Shown: piece after piece, positions 49,901-63,998 of the stretch
How positions within the stretch are numbered: position 1 is the first letter of the stretch
Layout: the number at the start of each line of letters is the position of its first letter
NCBI GenBank assembly: GCA_016946835.1
Contig: JACVTC010000023.1
Location: 429,001-493,000 of the forward strand
Source: Neocallimastix lanati (nom. inval.)
Lineage: Eukaryota; Neocallimastigomycota; Neocallimastigomycetes; Neocallimastigales; Neocallimastigaceae
Length of the DNA: 64,000 bases
Reading direction: 5' to 3'
Position numbers and translations under genes: made by a program
The notes under the pieces: generated by a model
What the model saw: only the letters and a program-made list of their open reading frames with translations
Database searches by the model: none
Told to the model about the DNA's origin: nothing

Positions 49901-52348
49901 TCATCTTTCAGGATACCGTTAGTTAATTTTGTGAAAGAGGTAGTTTTAATTATTATTTCTAAATTGTGAATGAAGATGTAACCATCAAATCTAAATTTCT
50001 TTTTATACATTCTAACTTATGTTTAGAGTTTGTACTTTTCGTCTTTTTTTTTTTTTTATTTTATTTATTTATTTTTAATCTGTATTTTTTTTATTTTTAT
50101 TTTAATTTTATTTTGATTAAATTCATCTTTATATATTTTCTTAGTGATTCATCATTCAATTTTTCTGTCTCTTCTTTTTCATTGTATCCTTAGAAACTTC
50201 TTAGATCATAGAATGCTCTTGTGATTTCTTCCCTGATACTATTTTTATGCATTCTGACTTCAGTTTAGAGTCTGTGCTGTTTGATTTGAATTTTAATTTT
50301 GATTAATTTTGATTTTGATTTTTCTTTTTTTGGTAGCTTGTGTTCTTCTCGATAGGTATTCTTCAAAGCCATTAAAAACATAATAATTAGTTTCATCGTA
50401 GTTACTTTTCAAACGTCCTAATAGTATTTTTTTTTTATCAGTCAATTTCTAATATCTTAAAAAATGATCTATCCATTAGAATTCTTGATTATAAATTTGT
50501 TCCTTTGAAAATTCGACGCATTATAATTAAGATTAATATTTAAAAAAAAAATAAAATGATATAAAATAAAAATGAAGAAAAAATGAAAAAAAAAAAAAAA
50601 AATGAAAAAAAAAAAAAATAAAACAAAAAATATTAAAACTTATTACTTTTTTTAAAAATAGCTATGAGACATGATATCCCAAGATAATAAAAACCTCTGC
50701 AATCTGCCATATTTAGATTCCATTCCATTTTTTTTTTTTTTTTTTTTTGGAAATATTTTGTAGTTGGGGTGGGGTGGAAAGTGTTCCTTTACATGGATTA
50801 TCTTATTCCTCCTTAGATTGGTATATCATTACCTGTTACCGATTACAGGTTACCTCTTACCTGAAAACATAGGAAAAAAAATGGTTTTTAAAAAAATCGT
50901 GTTGTTAAGTACTCAAAGTACTATTTCTCTTTTCACAAAATTTCATCCATTAGTACTCCAACAAAGATAAAAAAAAAAAGAAAACTTTTCTGTATTTGAA
51001 TGTGAATTTGGATTTGAAGAATTAATATTAGGTAGATTGAAAGCATTGGGATTCATGATTGGCATTTTATATAACATTTTACTAAAATTTTTAATTGAGC
51101 TGGAGATTTGCTGAGTTTGTCGTATTGGATGTATTATTAGATATTAAAAAATTTTATTTTTTATTTTTTTTTTTTGTTTTTAAATGATGAAAAGAAACCT
51201 TATGATTTTCCAGTTGGAACGTCTACAGAATGAAATTTTTAACTCCTCTGTTATTGCTTTTTTTAAAATATACTTTTACAAAAATTTTTTATGTGGTTGA
51301 AATTTAAAGTATATACTTTAATCCTAAAGGAAGAAAACTATCCATTGAATTTTAGTAATTCTTTTTCACTGACAAAATAATATTATTCTTGAATTTGAAT
51401 TTTTTTTTTTTTTGCATCGAGAATGAATAAAAATTTTCCTTCATTTTTTTTTTTTTAGCATTTAGTCCATGATTGTGAGTATATACCATGGATAAAAATC
51501 AACCTGATGTTGTCAATAGATGCTCCATACCAGTGAGAACAACAGGTGAAATATCTTTTCCATAATTATCTAAAATCCAAAAAAAAAAATAAAAAATAAA
51601 AAAAATAAAAAAATATAAATATAAAATTAAAAAAAAATATATATATATATATATAAATATATATAAAAAAAATAAATAAATATAGAAAAATTAAAAAAAA
51701 AAAAAAAATTAAAATAATATGTAGTTTTTTTTTTCTTTTTCTTTTTTCAGTAGTTGATAATTATTAAAGTAAATTAAAACAGTTGTATATTTTGTTATAA
51801 TGAATAATCTTTTTCTCCTTTTTTTTTCTATCTTTGAGTTCTGGATTTTCTAATCGATTAAAAAAAAAAAACACGGTCTATGTAATAATAACTTTCTAAA
51901 AAAAATAATCATATATTAATTAAAATGAAAAGGTAAATAAAATGTTAGTAGTGGAAGACTATAAAAAGATTCCCCATCCGTTAATTAAAGTCTTACACAC
52001 AAGCTTTGGAGTGAATCCATCTCCTACATTTCCATTTTATAAATAGCTACATGAGAGTTTAAATAATAGTATAGAAAAGTACAAATACAAAATAATGCTA
52101 AAGTAAAAAAAAAAAAAAATACAATAGATTCATTACAATGATACTATGTAGAAACTACATAATTATTATTAATGATATAACTCCAATGTTTACTACATAT
52201 CTAAATTCCAAAAAAAAAAAAAAAAAAAAAAAAAAAGATAAACCATCAGGTTCACTTTCTATAATATTCCAATATTCCAAAAAATTTTTCTCTCTTCATA
52301 CTAGAAGCCACTTAAGAAAGGATAATCATAGATTATCATCAGAATTAC

Positions 52349-52381
<33 letters not shown>

Positions 52382-52499
52382 TAATTAGTACACCTGATAA
52401 TATAGGCTATTCCTTTTTCCCATCAGGCCTCCATAGACCAAGAAAAACAATCCATATCATAGGGGTAAATTTTTTAAAAAAAAAAAAAATGTTAAAATT

Positions 52500-52590
52500 T
52501 TAAAGTTCAATCAATATAAAATTTAATCTTCCTTATTACCTACTGTGCAATGTGTTTTGGTATATATTTATTTAATAAAAAAAAAATTAA
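52500..52590. repeat. Dispersed repeat, copy 1
   Basis: TTTTAAAGTTCAATCAATAT followed by AAAATTTA, TTATT, TACTGTG and GGTATATATTTATTTAATAA matches 56284-56375, inside the last intron of MAF1, over about 90 bases. Identity unknown. Confidence 0.7.
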
Positions 52591-52963
52591 AAAATTATAT
52601 AAAAAATTTAAAATTTATTCTAAAATTTTAAAAAACAAAAAAAATTTCAAAGTAATTATAAAATTAAAAAAAAAAAAAATTGTAATTACATCATAAAAAA
52701 AAGAAAAAATATATTTATATTTATATTTATATTTATATTATTATTATATTTTTTTACTTTTTTTTTTAATTAATAAAATAAAAATAATGAAAAATATAAT
52801 AATTATTTTATTTTTCTAAACTCTAATATCTTTTATACTATTTTTTTTTTGTCTACAAATATTGTATCATTAATATTATTATTTATATAATAATAAAAAT
52901 AAATATTTCTCTTTTTTTCAATATTTATTTTATTCTATTTTATTTTATTTTTATATTTTAATT

Positions 52964-53590
52964 TTAATTGTGATGATAAAAATAGTTATCAAAAAAGCCT
53001 TTTAATTCATTTTCCCTTATTCTTTCAAGTAATTTCTTTAAGTTAGGCATAACTTCATCAATATCAGGTTTCCATAAAATATCATGAAGGGTAGGAATGG
53101 CACATGCTAAATAGATATCTGCTGTAGAAAAGTGATCTCCTAAATAGTAGGGACCATTACCGAGGCGTTGATATCTCTTCTCATACCGATCAATATATAA
53201 TTTAAATTCATCAATACCTGCCTGTTTTAATGTTTCTTTTTTGGCAGGGTCTTCGCAAAAGTTCCATTTTCTGAAATTTTCCAGTAACTCTTCATACGAA
53301 TTTAATAGGCTATTAATTTCATATTGTTCATCGATATCTCTTCCATAAATATTAAAAAGTTGGGACAAATAAATAATGATAGCCATACTTTGACATAACT
53401 TTTTACCTTTATATTCTAAAACGGGAGCTCTATGAAATTCAAATAAGTTCGAAAATTTTTTGTCATTAAACCATTCATCACTACCGATAACATTATCCAC
53501 CCAATTAGCTTTAGCATAATATAAAATAGCTCTTGGAATAATTCCTCTTCCATTGAGAGGGAAATAATGTAAAACAAATTTTTCACACAT
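52964..53590 (-). CDS. Glutathione S-transferase, sigma-like, 208 aa
   Basis: A cytosolic enzyme that conjugates glutathione to electrophiles or acts as a prostaglandin-synthase-type isomerase. The thioredoxin-fold N-terminal domain (1-80) begins KFVLHYFPLNGRGIIPRAIL, with the catalytic-type Tyr9 and the GRG motif of sigma/alpha-related GSTs. It contains APVLEYKGKKLCQSMAII, with the cis-Pro and the glutathione-binding Gln-Ser. The all-helical C-terminal domain has YLGDHFSTADIYLACAI, with the conserved N-capping box (S-T-A-D). Length is normal for the family. No intron is needed, unlike most neighbours. It is transcribed toward the copia region, and its 5' side faces the 3' end of MAF1 across 2.5 kb of repeats. 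Substrate cannot be predicted. Confidence 0.93.
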   Translation of the reverse strand: MCEKFVLHYFPLNGRGIIPRAILYYAKANWVDNVIGSDEWFNDKKFSNLFEFHRAPVLEYKGKKLCQSMAIIIYLSQLFNIYGRDIDEQYEINSLLNSYEELLENFRKWNFCEDPAKKETLKQAGIDEFKLYIDRYEKRYQRLGNGPYYLGDHFSTADIYLACAIPTLHDILWKPDIDEVMPNLKKLLERIRENELKGFFDNYFYHHN

Positions 53591-54116
53591 TTTCTATATT
53601 TATATATTTATACAATAATTGATTTATATATAATTTATATATTAATTGATTTATATTTTTTTGTATTGATATATTAATTGATTTATATATTGATATATTT
53701 ATATTTATAATTATATTTAATTTTAATAATAACAACAATAATAATGTAAAAAAATAAAAATAAAAATAAAAATAAAAATAAAAAATAAAATAAAATAAAA
53801 AATTATATATTTACAAATATTAATATTTACAATGAAACAATTATTCTTTTTATTTATGTAACTTTTCTGTTATTTATATATACCTATAAATTTTTAAAAT
53901 TAATGCTAAGCAATATAAGCTAAGACAATAAATAAAAATTTTTTTTTTTTTAAATTAAATTTTGAAAAAATTATACAAGATTTTTTATTATAAACTTTAT
54001 TTAATATATATTCATATATATATATTTTTTTTTATTATTATTATTATTATTAATTAAAACGCTATTATTTGTATTTTATTTCATTTTTTCATATTATTTC
54101 ATTTTTTCATTTTATT

Positions 54117-54299
<183 letters not shown>

Positions 54300-54435
54300 T
54301 TCTTTTATATTTCTCCCTCTCTTTAATCGTCCACCGATATAAAATAAAATAGATGTAAATAATTATTAGTAGTTTAATTAATTTGATTATTTAAAATAAA
54401 ATAAAATAAAATAAAATAAAATAGAAAAGAAAAAA

Positions 54436-54467
<32 letters not shown>

Positions 54468-54650
54468 AAAAGGAAAAAATAATAGATGTACAATAATAAA
54501 AAAAAATAATCTAATAATAATTTAAAAAAAAAAAAAAAATAAAATAAAATAAAATAAAATTTATTAAATATATATATATCATTTTGTATAACGACAGTGG
54601 TATTATAATTATATAATAACAAAAAAAAATAATATGTAATTTAAATATTC

Positions 54651-54687
<37 letters not shown>

Positions 54688-55242
54688 TTATTTGCTTTTT
54701 TATTTATTTGTTTATAATAAAGTATATTTAACTATATAAATAATTATAGAATTTCAAACATTATCATTATTTTTTTTTTATTTAAACTATTTACAAAATA
54801 TATATTTATATTTATTGACTGACAATGAATATTGTTAAATATTAAATATTTATAATAAATGAAAAATTAAAATATATATATATATATAATTAATTAAGAT
54901 AGATTATTTTATAAAAAAGTATAAAATATGTAAATAAATTGTATGAAAATCCATTTAGTTTTTTTAAATATATTTACATACAATTTATTCCTTTCTATAA
55001 AATAAAATAAAAAAATAAAAATAAAAAAAAAAAGGAAAATATCTGCTTTATTAATAATAATATATATATATATGAATTTTTTTTTGTATATTTTAAAAGA
55101 ATATTTCCTGTTAAATATATATTATATGTTCATTTTTTTTTTTTTTTTTTTAATATATATTTTTATAAAGGAAAATTTAATAATAAATTCTATTTTCCAT
55201 TTTTCATTTAAATATTCATAATTTTTCTTCTTTTTTTTTTTT

Positions 55243-55310
<68 letters not shown>

Positions 55311-55321
55311 AATATTTTAAT

Positions 55322-55490
55322 GAATAAATAAAAAAGATATAAACTTTATATCCTTTTAAATTGATAAATAAAAAGATAATAAACTTTATATCCTTTTAAA
55401 TTGATAAATAAAAAGATATAAACTTTATATCCCTTTAAATTAATAAATAGAAAGATATAAACTTTATATCCCTTTATATTAATTATAACT
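55322..55490. repeat. Four tandem units of about 40-46 bp, each with a GATATAAACTTTATATC palindrome
   Basis: The unit AAATAAAAAGATATAAACTT plus TATATCCTTTTAAATTGAT is repeated four times with small changes. Its centre is a 17 bp inverted repeat (GATATAAA/TTTATATC around C), so each unit can form a hairpin. Confidence 0.9.
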
Positions 55491-56110
55491 TTAATAATAA
55501 AGGAAAAATTAATAAATTAAAGTTCACTACAATAATTTTGTATAATCCTTTCATTCATTAATTTATATTTGATTTTAGAGTCGAATTAAGTCGTTTTAAT
55601 TATTGTTGATACATTACACAACAACAACCATTTTATATATTCATAATTATTAATATTTCATTCTTTCTTTTTACATTTTCATCAATTCTATTCAATAATT
55701 TTTTTTTCGTTCTTTCCTTTTTTTTTTTTGGTGCTTCATCAATTTCAAATCGGGCTTGAATAAAAAAAAAAAAAAAAATGACTTTATACATTATATATTA
55801 TAACTGTTAATATTCTCTAAAATATTGGTAAAAAATATTGAATATAAGTAAAAATTTTAAATATTATCATTTTAATCTCAAGGTTTGAAAGGCACATACA
55901 AGAAATAAGAATAAAAAAATTTTATAAAGTACTATCAATTAATTCATGGTTTAAATTCACCTACAATAAATTTTGAATCATCAAAGAATAAATTCGAAAA
56001 AATAATGTATTGACTTTTATATATATATATATTAAAGATATATATATATTATTCGTTCGATCAAATTTATAATAATTAATCATAATTATTATACATTTTC
56101 TTTATATAAT

Positions 56111-56942
56111 TTATGCAAACATTGCTTGTAATTGATCATAGTCATATCTTATATATCTATTATAATAGAAAAATAAAGTATATAAATATAATATAATATA
56201 GAATATTAGTATGGTATATTATATTGTATGATTAATTCTTATTATAATATCATTATTAGTATTAAAATTTTTAAAAAATGGTATATTTTAAAGTTCAATC
56301 AATATAAAATTTTAGATTGATTATTATTTATTGTGTATTGTATTTAGGTATATATTATTTTATTAATAAAAATCGTATAAAATTTATTATATAACTTTCA
56401 ATAAAAAAAAAAACTTTTAAATTTCTTTATACTAAAAGTAATTTGATATAATTTATAATATATTATTTTTTAAAAAGAAAAAAAAAAAGGTTTATTTCTT
56501 TATTTTTTATTGTAATTTTTATTATATATATTTTTTATGAAGTGACCTTTTTCTTTTATATATATATATATATATAATTTATTATATTAATTATATCATC
56601 ATCATAATATCTTCATCATTTAACCTAAAAATAATTATCGTTATTATTAATATTTTTACCAACCTATCATCATTTATATCTTCCATATAGAATTCATCAT
56701 CTTCATCACCATATAAATTCTTATTCATAGTAATATTACTATGAAAATATAAATAATAATAATTAATTTAAAAATATAAATATTAATATTTAAAGCTTTA
56801 TACACTATTATTAAAAATATAATTCATATATATTTTAATTAATTACCTAACAGATCTATAAGTAAATAATACAATTCTTTTAAGATTATGATTTACAAAG
56901 AAGTAGTGATAAGCCCAACTTCATATTATTATTATTATTATT

Positions 56943-56978
<36 letters not shown>

Positions 56979-58359
56979 CATATATAAAGGTTAATAAATA
57001 AATAAAATATTTTATTATTACTATTATAACCATTATTCATAAATATATAAATAAATATAATAAAATAAAATAATCTAAAAATTATAAAATTAATTAAAAA
57101 TTATTAATTATATATATCTATATACATTGTTGGTTCGTCACTGTATGGATCACATTTCCAATCTGGATTAAAACTATAAATATCACAATTAGTTAAGTCT
57201 ACAGCTTCATCAATAGCATTCCAAATTTGTTGTTGTAAATAATTTGATGATGGTGAATTAACTAATTTAAATAGGGTATTTTGTACTGTATTTTGAACTA
57301 TAGAAACAGATGGTAATTTATTAAATACTTCATGTCTCATATTACTTGATATCATAATAATAAATAAAATAATGTTAATAAAAATTTATTAATTAATAGA
57401 AAAAATATAATATCAATAATATTAGAGTTTTTTTTTTTTTTTTTTATTTTTTAGTTAATAATTTACCTAAAATCATAATCTGGGAATACAGCATTTAAAG
57501 TAGCAATAAGGTAGAAAAAGGTTCTTCTTGAGGCGGTTTGATCTAATGGACCGAAAGGTGAGACTAAACTACTTGAAAAACTAAATTCTGGGGATTTCAA
57601 TTCCTCTATTTCTTCTAATATCTTGGATTCAAGCTCTTTTCTTAATTGTTTATCTTCACCAGTATCTTTGCCTTTTTGTTTTTTATTCATATTATTATTT
57701 TTTATTATTTATTTTTTATTTTTAAAGTTTGTATATATATATATAATCAATTATATATTTACTCAAATGAATAAATTTATTCTTTTATTTATAAACATAT
57801 CATATCATTTATATATATATATTCTTTTCACTTTTTTTTTTTTTTTATGGACTTTATTATTTATATATATATATAAAGTTCAAATAAAAAAAATAAAAAA
57901 ATAAAAAATATACTTAAAATAATAAAACTATATAACAAATAAATATACTCAATAAAGAAATATAAAAAGTTTTAAATATATATTCCTTTATAATAGTATA
58001 TTTATGAAGAAAAAAAACGTTCATAAAATATTGTTTCAGAACTATATAAAGGTCTTTCAGCTCTTTTTTTTTTTTTCACAGAAAAAATTATACATTTATA
58101 TCTTACTCTAATTTTTTCTTCTTTACTTTAACATTTATTTTTTAATACATGATTTTTTTTTTTTTTTTTTAAATAATTTCCACAATAATACAACAGGCTA
58201 TATAAAACATATTTAAAAATAAACAAAAAAGGTCTATGATTTTATTATATAATTACATGAATATGCTTCTAATCTTCCTATTATCTTTTCATCAGGAGTT
58301 TCTATTGAAGATAAAGCACAGTTAAGAGCGTCAAAAATATCACTTTCAAGGTATTTCAT
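56111..58359 (-). CDS. MAF1: Maf1, repressor of RNA polymerase III transcription, 239 aa, six exons
   Basis: A conserved nutrient- and stress-responsive inhibitor of Pol III. Exons on the - strand: 58359-58257, 57671-57467, 57344-57126, 56918-56847, 56738-56664 and 56156-56111. All phases agree. Exon 1 gives [18 protein letters not shown] and IIGRLEAYS, the Maf1 A box. Exon 2 gives [20 protein letters not shown] and [10 protein letters not shown], the B box. Exon 3 gives [20 protein letters not shown] with DPYSDEPT. Exon 4 gives [20 protein letters not shown], the C box. Exons 5 and 6 give an acidic tail ([16 protein letters not shown]) and the end [11 protein letters not shown]. The poorly conserved mobile linker between the A and B boxes is very short here (exon 2 start), which may alter phospho-regulation. 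The exon 5 donor (GTTGGT) is atypical, but it is the only one that keeps the last exon in frame. Exon 4 is only 72 bases. Confidence 0.95.
56284..56375. repeat. Dispersed repeat, copy 2, in the last MAF1 intron
   Basis: Matches 52500-52590 (TTTTAAAGTTCAATCAATAT with AAAATTT, then TTATTGTG and GGTATATATTATTTTATTAA). Confidence 0.7.
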
Positions 58360-58376
58360 TTTTATAGGTATATCTA

Positions 58377-58409
<33 letters not shown>

Positions 58410-60390
58410 TAGAATAACAAAAAAGAAATAATTAATTTTTATCAATAAACTTTACAATTAAAAATAATATTGTTATCAATTTAAATCATAAATAAAAATT
58501 CTATTTAATTTAAATTACAAAAATATTTACATTATAAACAAAGATATATTACAATTGGATATTTATATTATATGATTCTTTATATATTATTTAACTTTTT
58601 GTTAATAATTATTATATAATAAATTTCTAGTTATTTCTTAATAATTGTATTTTGATTTTATTTATCAAGATAACTGAAAAAGAATATCTATATGTTCTTT
58701 ATATATATAAATTATATATTGATAAATGTATATGATTTTTTACAATAAAAGTTGTTTTTTTTTATTAACTTTAATACGTTAAAAATTAACAATTAAAGAA
58801 CTTTATTTTTAAAAAAATACAAAAAAAAAAAAATTAATATAAATTTTGAACAAAAACCTTTCTATTTATATAAAAAAAATTTTTTTTCAAAAATTTTATT
58901 TTAAAAATATATATATTTATATTCATATATATATTTATATATATTATATATAAAATAAAATAAAAATTTAAAATAAAAATTTTATTTTGTTAAATAAAAA
59001 AAAAATGTTGTTATCTTATAATAAATAAAAATAAAAGATAAAAATGAATAAATAATATATTCCTTTAATTCTTTTTTTTTTTTTTTTTTTTGTTAATTAA
59101 AATATTTATTATGATAAAGGAAACGGTTTGACTTTACATTGATATAACTTTCTCTACCTATCAGAAATTTCATCATAATATCAAAGAATGGTGGTTAAAA
59201 CCAGACAATAATATATTTTATAAAAAGACATAAACCTTAGTAAATTAAAATAAATAAATAATAATAATAATAATAATAATGAATTAAAATATTAATTATT
59301 AAAATATTTATAATAAAATATTAAATATTAAAATAATTAAAATTAATAATAATTAAAAATAATTTCATAATTTCATAATAAATTAAAATTAATTAGGATG
59401 ACGAATAAAAAAATTATATGGTACTTTTTATATATTATTTATATGTATTGAATACAAAACTTTAATTTTTATATTTTAAAGTTTTTATTGCTATACTTGT
59501 AATATATACGTGGATTATATTGAAATATATGAAATACCAACTGAAATAATTGCATATATTGTATTATATTAATAATAAATTGAATAGATATAAAATTAAA
59601 AAAAGAATAAAAAGAATTACCTACAAATTATTATATCCATTAATTATTAATTTATTGTAATATATGTTAATAATAATGTTAATATATCTTATTAAACCTA
59701 TGACAAAAAACATTTATTTATATGTAAGATTAAACTTTGTATTCATATATTAATAATATATTTTATTATATTGTTTCGATTTAAATAATAGGTATTATTA
59801 TATATTATGAGTATTCATAAATTAAAATAAATTATTTATGATAAATAATCAAGACTGTTTTATTATTTATGTGAAGTTATTTAATAATATATAATTAATA
59901 TAGAATAATATTTTTGTGCAATATATAATAAAAATAAATTACATAATATATTATAAATTTAATCAAATGATATAGAATAGAATATAAACGAAATTTTAAA
60001 AATAGTTGAGTGATATCATCATTTATTACTCAATTTAATTAGAATTAATTATCTTTATTTAATTTAATATATTTATTCATATATCATAATTAAAAGAACA
60101 AAAGAATATACCATTTATGATAATATATTTATTATTTTTGATATTGAAATTAAGAGAAATAAAAACTTTATATATATTATATTCTAATATATGTAATAAT
60201 ATATTATATATAATACACTCTTAAATAAAAAAACTTTAATATTATTTGTTCATTTATATTTATGGAGATTTAAAAAAAATTAACTATAAAAGGAATATTT
60301 TTAATAATTAAATATATTATTTGTTTATATTATATTATTTATTATATATTTATATATACTACAAAACAAAATTATTTATTCAAAGGAAAT

Positions 60391-60562
<172 letters not shown>

Positions 60563-61410
60563 TATTCAATTATTTATTATATATTATTTATTAATTATTA
60601 ATTATTAATATTTTTTTTATTATTTATATATTTATTAATTATTAATAAATACTCATTATTATTTATTATTTATTATTTATTCTATTATTAGAAATGAAAT
60701 AGCATTGATAATACTTTTTAAAGATATAGGTTTAATTGAATAAAAAAAAAAAATAAAAAAAAAAAAAAAAGGATTTTTTTTTTCTTTTTTATTTATGTTG
60801 CTTCATTTTCTTTTAGTTCAATTTCATTTCTTTATATAAATGATTCTTTAACGAATTAAAAATAAACATTCAAATATTTAATCAATTGAATCATCAACAC
60901 TTTGAATAGAAAAGAGAGAAAAAAAAAAAGAAGAGAACTTTTTTTTTTTTATCTTTTTATTGATAAATATTGTTAAATATTTGAAGTTTATCTATTTATT
61001 ATATTATTTTATTATAAGTATTTAATATTATATTATTTGCTATGGAGTGTTCAAAAATTTCTTTATTTTATTTATTCAATTTATACATTCTTTTTTTCTC
61101 TCTCTTTTTATAAAATGATTTTTTCTTTAAAAAAATTATATATTTATAAATATAAATATAATTTTATTTTTTATTTTCTTTCATAATAGAAGACTAATTT
61201 TTTGATTGTTTTTTTTTTTTTTTTTTCTAAAAGTTTACTTTTTTTCTTTACTTTTCTCTTTATAAAAATATTTCTTTAATTTACTTTTACTCAGACACAT
61301 TTTTTTTACATCAGTTCTAAAAGCTGTGATGATTTCTGGTTGATCTACTACCATAAAAAAATTTTGAAGATCAGAATTAGTTCTAATTTATTTAATATTT
61401 TAATCATTAC

Positions 61411-61746
61411 TTATTATTTATTATTTATTATTTATTATTTATTATTTATTATTTATTATTTATTATTTATTATTTATTATTATTATTTATTATTTATTAT
61501 TCATTATTTATTATTCATTATTCATTATTTATTATTTATTATTTATTATTTATTATTTATTATTTATTATTTATTATTTATTATTTATTATTTATTATTT
61601 ATTATTTATTATTATTATTTATTATTTATTATTTATTATTTATTATTTATTATTTATTATTTATTATTTATTATTTATTATTTATTATTTATTATTTATT
61701 ATTTATTATTTATTATTTATTATTTATTATTTATTATTTATTATTT
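61411..61746. repeat. TTATTTA heptamer array
   Basis: About 330 bases of TTATTTA units, with ATTC and TTATTATT variants. Same unit as at 38.9-39.2 kb. Confidence 0.95.
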
Positions 61747-62476
61747 AGTATTTTATTACTTTATATTACATATAATATTATTTTATATTTTATATTATAT
61801 ATTATTTTATATATTATATATTATTTTCTTTTTTCTTTTAAAAAATTTTTTTTTAATTTTTATAATTTTTAAAATTTTAAAAAATTTTGAAACATTTCAA
61901 TCAATTCAATCATGTAATTAAATTAACCATATATTATTATTTTAATGTTATAAATATATTTTATATAAATAAATATAATAATTATATATTATCTTTACAA
62001 CATTTTTTTTGTTCTTTTTTTTTTTTTTTTAAAATTTTCTAAAATTTTATTCTGCTCGAACATAAAGCAGGAATTAATATTGATGAAGAAAATTATAAGA
62101 AAAGTTTAAATTATCATTAATAGTTTTGACCTTCCCCTCACAAGTATTAATGCTGAAATATTACTAGATAAAAGAAACATATTTGGATTTTTAAACATTA
62201 TTATTTATGCTATTTTTGATAACTTGTTAATTCTTATTTACTCTTCTAAAACTTTTAGCAGATGAATTTTTATTTGAATTGAATAAATTGATATAAATAA
62301 TCCCTATGATTAATAATTATCTATTATTAATAAATATACAATTCAAAACTAATTGGCATTGATAATGTACAAATAATCATTATATATAATCATTTTTCAA
62401 GACTTAAAAAAAAATAAAACAAATTAATGTACTCTTTTCATATTTGCCCTGGTTAAAAAAGAAAGAATCAAAAAAA

Positions 62477-62518
<42 letters not shown>

Positions 62519-63907
62519 ATGGAATTTTAATTTTTCATTCATTCATTTCAAATTCGGAGAGCTTCCGTTAAACTAAACTAATAAAAAAGGAAAAAAAATA
62601 ATTTTTTTTTTAAAATAAATAAAAATTCTAGTTTATTTAATTTCAAAAAACGAATTAATGAAAAAGAAGAAGAAGAAAAAATTAAGCCATACCTTTTAAA
62701 ATCTTCAATGACAAGGCTTAACTCCAAAATGATACTTTTGCTATAAAACTCTACCAGAAGTAGCAGATGATCTAAAATACTTTTTATCATATGTTTATAC
62801 GATAATATATGAATATTTGTATAATATTATGATATAAACATAAATTAAATAACTGAATTAACAAATATTAATAATTAAAATTATAAGCAATGTTTATAAT
62901 ATATATCTGTTTAATATATCTATATAAAAAGATTTTTTTACCGCCATAATTTATTTATTTTAATTATCTATTTATTATTTACTTCGTATTTATTCTATTT
63001 GATATATATTATTTATTATTAAATAAAAATAGCATATTATATAAAATATTATTTGTATTATAATACATAATTGAATAATTGAATAATAAATAATAATTAA
63101 TAAATACATAAATAATAAATAAATAATAACTAATAAATAATAAATAGATAATATATAATAGTATACTTAGTATTTAAATATTTATTATTCACTTATTTAT
63201 TAATTATTAGTTATTAGTTATTTAGTTATTAGTTATTAGTTATTAGTTTTTAGAAATTAGAAATTAAAAATTTAAAAAAATATTTTTAATATGTTTAATT
63301 AAACTTTAAAATGTTTAATTTTTAATGATTACCGCATTAGAATTGATTATAATATAATAATATATGGTAATAATAATGTACAATTAATTGAAATATATGC
63401 ATAATATATTTTATATATCAAATAAATAAATTTTGATAAATTAATTAAAAATAAATCATTTATTAATTAATTATCGATAGTTTTGAAATTTTAATTAATT
63501 AAATTTTCAAAATCTTTTATTACTAAATGATAATTAATATTGAATATTGAAAAGTTATTATTTATGAATTATTAACTTATTATTTAATAATAATTATTAA
63601 TTATTTAATTAGTGATAAATGATGATTATGAAATTAATTAGAATTATAAAATTTATAATAATAAATAAAGGGCATTTAAATTATTTCAAAAAATAATAAT
63701 TATAATAATAATCCATAAATCACTAGAAAAAAAAATTTTACAGACTTTTTTACAATAAATAAATGCAATAGTTAATTTATAATATTGATAAACTATATTT
63801 TAAATTACTTTATTATAAACTATAACTATTTATATTGATACAGACAGACAAAAAAAATTTCTTTTTTATTTTTACACAGTAAATAATGAATTAAATAATT
63901 ATAAGCT

Positions 63908-63998
63908 TAAATGATAAACTTGAGTTTTATTCAGCAATTAAAAAAAAAAAAAAAAAGTTTATCATTCTTTTTTTTAATCGCTGAATAAAACTCAAGTA
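63908..63998. repeat. Foldback repeat at the window edge
   Basis: ACTTGAGTTTTATTCAGC near 63919 is matched by its exact reverse complement GCTGAATAAAACTCAAGT near 63980. Between them AGTTTATCAT complements ATGATAAACT at about 63911, so two alternative hairpins exist around A and T runs. The structure may continue beyond the window. Confidence 0.88.

Noticed and set aside
50764-50970. 68-codon frame starting MGWGGKCSF
   Set aside because: No motif and short. The surrounding sequence looks like decayed element DNA.
52138-52503. 121-codon frame with poly-Lys and YIYIYI runs
   Set aside because: Built across poly-A and AT arrays; no conserved segment.
57623-57904. 93-codon frame on the + strand
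   Set aside because: Antisense to MAF1 exon 2 and its intron; hydrophobic low-complexity translation.
61411-61746. CRISPR-like or other spaced repeat array
   Set aside because: Continuous simple repeat without unique spacers. No array of repeats with unique spacers exists in the window.
62578-62790. 70-codon frame on the - strand, MIKSILDHLLLLVEF
   Set aside because: Leu/Phe-rich, ends in poly-Lys/Phe from homopolymers, and no homology is recognised. Possibly a decayed exon but not supportable.
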